A program made the position numbers and the translations under genes. A stretch of DNA of 50,792 nt, from assembly GCF_030063245.1 (NCBI RefSeq), contig NZ_JASISR010000029.1:1-50792 (forward strand), given 5' to 3'. Origin of the DNA: Paenarthrobacter sp. PH39-S1. GTDB taxonomy: Bacteria > Actinomycetota > Actinomycetes > Actinomycetales > Micrococcaceae. The notes under the pieces were generated by a model. It had not been told where the DNA came from. It was given only the letters and a program-made list of their open reading frames with translations, and did no database searches. Each line of letters begins with the position of its first letter. The stretch's first letter is position 1. Below, piece after piece: positions 49,353 to 50,792 of this stretch.

Positions 49353-50151
49353 AACCACCGCTGCCGCACCCAGGGTCGAAGTACGTGCAATTACCAAATC
49401 CTTCGAGCTGGGCCACGGACAATCCCGTCCCGTCATCAACAAAGTCGATTTCTCCGCACAACAAGGAGAATTCCTTGCCATCATCGGTCCCAGCGGATGC
49501 GGAAAGAGCACCCTGTTCAACATCATGGCCGGTCTGGAAAAACCCCGCGACGGCGAAATCCTCGTCGACGGGCGCCCCGTCACCGGGGAACGTGAACACT
49601 TCGCCTATATGCCGCAAAAAGACCTCCTCTTTCCTTGGCGCACTATCCTCCAGAACACCGCCCTGGGCCTGGAAGTCCGCGGCGGAAGCAAAAAGACCGC
49701 GCGGGCAAGTGCCGCCAGCCTCTTCCCGGCTTTCGGGCTGTCCGGTTTTGAGAACTCGCATCCCTTTGAGCTCTCCGGAGGAATGCGGCAAAGGGCCGCA
49801 CTGCTGCGCACGGTGGTCCAGGCCCGTGACGTCCTATTACTGGATGAGCCCTTCGGTGCCCTCGATTCCCTCACCCGCACCGACATGCAGGCGTGGCTTC
49901 AAGATGTCTGGTCCCACAACTCCTGGACCGCGGTCCTGATCACCCACGACATCCGTGAAGCGATTTACCTGGCCGACCGGGTCGTCGTACTCAGCCCCCG
50001 GCCCGCCTCCGTGCGCCTAAACCTCCCCATCGACCTGCCCAGACCACGTCAGCTGTCGATGATGGCTTCGGCCCGGTTCGCCCACTACGAACTCCAACTC
50101 CTCGAAACCCTTCACCGCCCCGGCAACCCTGTCCCGGACGGTATTGGATGA
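49345..50151 (+). CDS. thiZ: ABC transporter ATP-binding protein for thiamine precursor
   Basis: 268 residues. Walker A GPSGCGKST near 47-55, Q-loop YMPQKDLLFPW, signature LSGGMRQRAALLR, Walker B DVLLLDEPFGALDSLTR and H-loop LITHDIREAIYLADR are complete. It drives import through ThiX of the ligand caught by ThiY. The ATG lies inside the end of thiX, so translation is coupled. It is the last gene of the riboswitch operon; the next gene faces it 31 nt away. Confidence 0.92.
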   Translation: MSETTAAAPRVEVRAITKSFELGHGQSRPVINKVDFSAQQGEFLAIIGPSGCGKSTLFNIMAGLEKPRDGEILVDGRPVTGEREHFAYMPQKDLLFPWRTILQNTALGLEVRGGSKKTARASAASLFPAFGLSGFENSHPFELSGGMRQRAALLRTVVQARDVLLLDEPFGALDSLTRTDMQAWLQDVWSHNSWTAVLITHDIREAIYLADRVVVLSPRPASVRLNLPIDLPRPRQLSMMASARFAHYELQLLETLHRPGNPVPDGIG

Positions 50152-50182
50152 TCGGAACCGCCGCCATGCCGTGGTGGCTCTC

Positions 50183-50792
50183 TTACGCAGGGGCGCCAGC
50201 AGCCGGGCGGTCCAGCCCCAGATGACCGCGCAGCGTCGAGGCGGTGTAGCGGGTGCGGAAGAGTCCCCGGCGCTGGAGGACGGGGATGACGTCATCGACG
50301 AACTCGTCCAGGGAATCGGGCAGCAGCGGGGGCATCAGGTTGAACCCGTCAGCGCCTCCGGATCGGAACCAGAGCTCCATCTGGTCAGCGATCTGCTCCG
50401 GCGTGCCGACCATGGTGCAGTGGCCCCCTCCTGCGGCCAGGCGCCCCAGCAACTGCCGCACGGTGGGACGTTCGGTTTCAATAATGCGCATTATGGTGGC
50501 ATAACGGCCCTGCGGCCCAGTAAATTCTGCCGCCGGTGGCAGGGACGGCACGGGGGCGTCCAGTTCCCAGCCGGTACAGTCCTGCTGCACGAACGTGCCC
50601 AGCCGTGTCAGGGATTCTCCGGTGGGCAGCAGCGCATCCGTCTGGTCCTGTTTGGCCCGGGCTTCGGCCGCGGTGGAGCCCACATACGTCACCAATCCGG
50701 GCATGATCGCTACCTTCTCCGGATTACGCCCGGCAGCAGCGATCCGCTGTTTCATATCCGCATAGTAGGCCTGGGCGCTGGGAAGATCGTAG
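50183..50792 (-). CDS. Luciferase-like flavin monooxygenase (NtaA/SnaA/DszA type), partial
   Basis: The C-terminal 200 or so residues of an FMNH2-dependent monooxygenase; the frame is open to the window edge, so the start lies outside. YGDM-type region reads AYYADMKQRI, followed by GRNPEKVAIMPGL, VGSTAAEARAKQ, HCTMVGTPEQIADQMELWF and DGFNLMPPLLPDSLDEFVDDVIPVLQRRGLFR, all typical of the nitrilotriacetate/pristinamycin/dibenzothiophene-sulfone subgroup. It needs a separate flavin reductase. The substrate is unknown; sulfur or xenobiotic compounds are common for this subgroup. Convergent to thiZ. Confidence 0.88.
   Translation of the reverse strand, partial: YDLPSAQAYYADMKQRIAAAGRNPEKVAIMPGLVTYVGSTAAEARAKQDQTDALLPTGESLTRLGTFVQQDCTGWELDAPVPSLPPAAEFTGPQGRYATIMRIIETERPTVRQLLGRLAAGGGHCTMVGTPEQIADQMELWFRSGGADGFNLMPPLLPDSLDEFVDDVIPVLQRRGLFRTRYTASTLRGHLGLDRPAAGAPA

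Overview
The window comes from a high-GC actinobacterium. The protein styles (thiamine salvage operon, FadBA, DUF4192, CDF transporters, dense ATGA-coupled operons) fit the Micrococcaceae, most likely Arthrobacter or a close relative. This placement is by recognition, not by a search.

Layout. (1) 1-3176: the end of an insertion sequence has cut an ABC-transporter ATPase gene. Divergent from it is a DcuS/CitA-type two-component system. (2) About 3206-32430: a composite integrative island marked by three copies of a tRNA 3'-end-like sequence (near 3208, 5629 and 32407). The small left part (3.2-5.6 kb) holds a membrane/zinc-ribbon protein and a broken conjugative relaxase. The large part (5.6-32.4 kb) starts with a tyrosine integrase and an excisionase-like protein next to its left end. 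Its cargo is nearly all genome-defence-like: a stand-alone PD-(D/E)XK nuclease; a three-gene minus-strand operon of SNF2/DUF3883 helicase, DUF1156 methyltransferase and DUF499 ATPase with a HEPN_Swt1-like head (reminiscent of class 1 DISARM but without DrmA, DrmB or DrmC); a divergent coiled-coil protein; a second minus-strand operon of DGQHR/DndB-like protein, unknown 449-residue protein, D12-class adenine methyltransferase and a small HEPN-like protein; and a ScoMcrA-headed EVE/HNH endonuclease. A NrdH-like redoxin and a frameshifted DUF4192 gene are also carried. Base composition in about 11.4-32 kb is visibly less GC-rich than in the flanks.

(3) 32.6-37.9 kb: a translationally coupled operon of an EPSP-synthase-like domain fused to an acyl-CoA ligase, an acyl-CoA dehydrogenase and a FabL/ChcA-like enoyl reductase. 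This is the enzyme set expected for making cyclohexane-carboxyl-CoA-type units from shikimate. (4) 38-42.1 kb: a Rieske lipoprotein and fadBA for beta-oxidation. (5) 42.5-45.4 kb: an eroded metal-resistance patch with a resolvase remnant, DUF1232, CDF-type exporters (some with internal deletions) and an ArsR/CmtR remnant. (6) 45.7-50.15 kb: a TPP riboswitch followed by thiM-thiE and a thiYXZ-like HMP-precursor ABC transporter. A luciferase-like monooxygenase running off the right edge faces it.

The most interesting content is the pair of methyltransferase-centred defence-like modules on one island and the EPSP synthase/CoA-ligase fusion operon beside the island's right end. No intact tRNA, rRNA or CRISPR array was seen.
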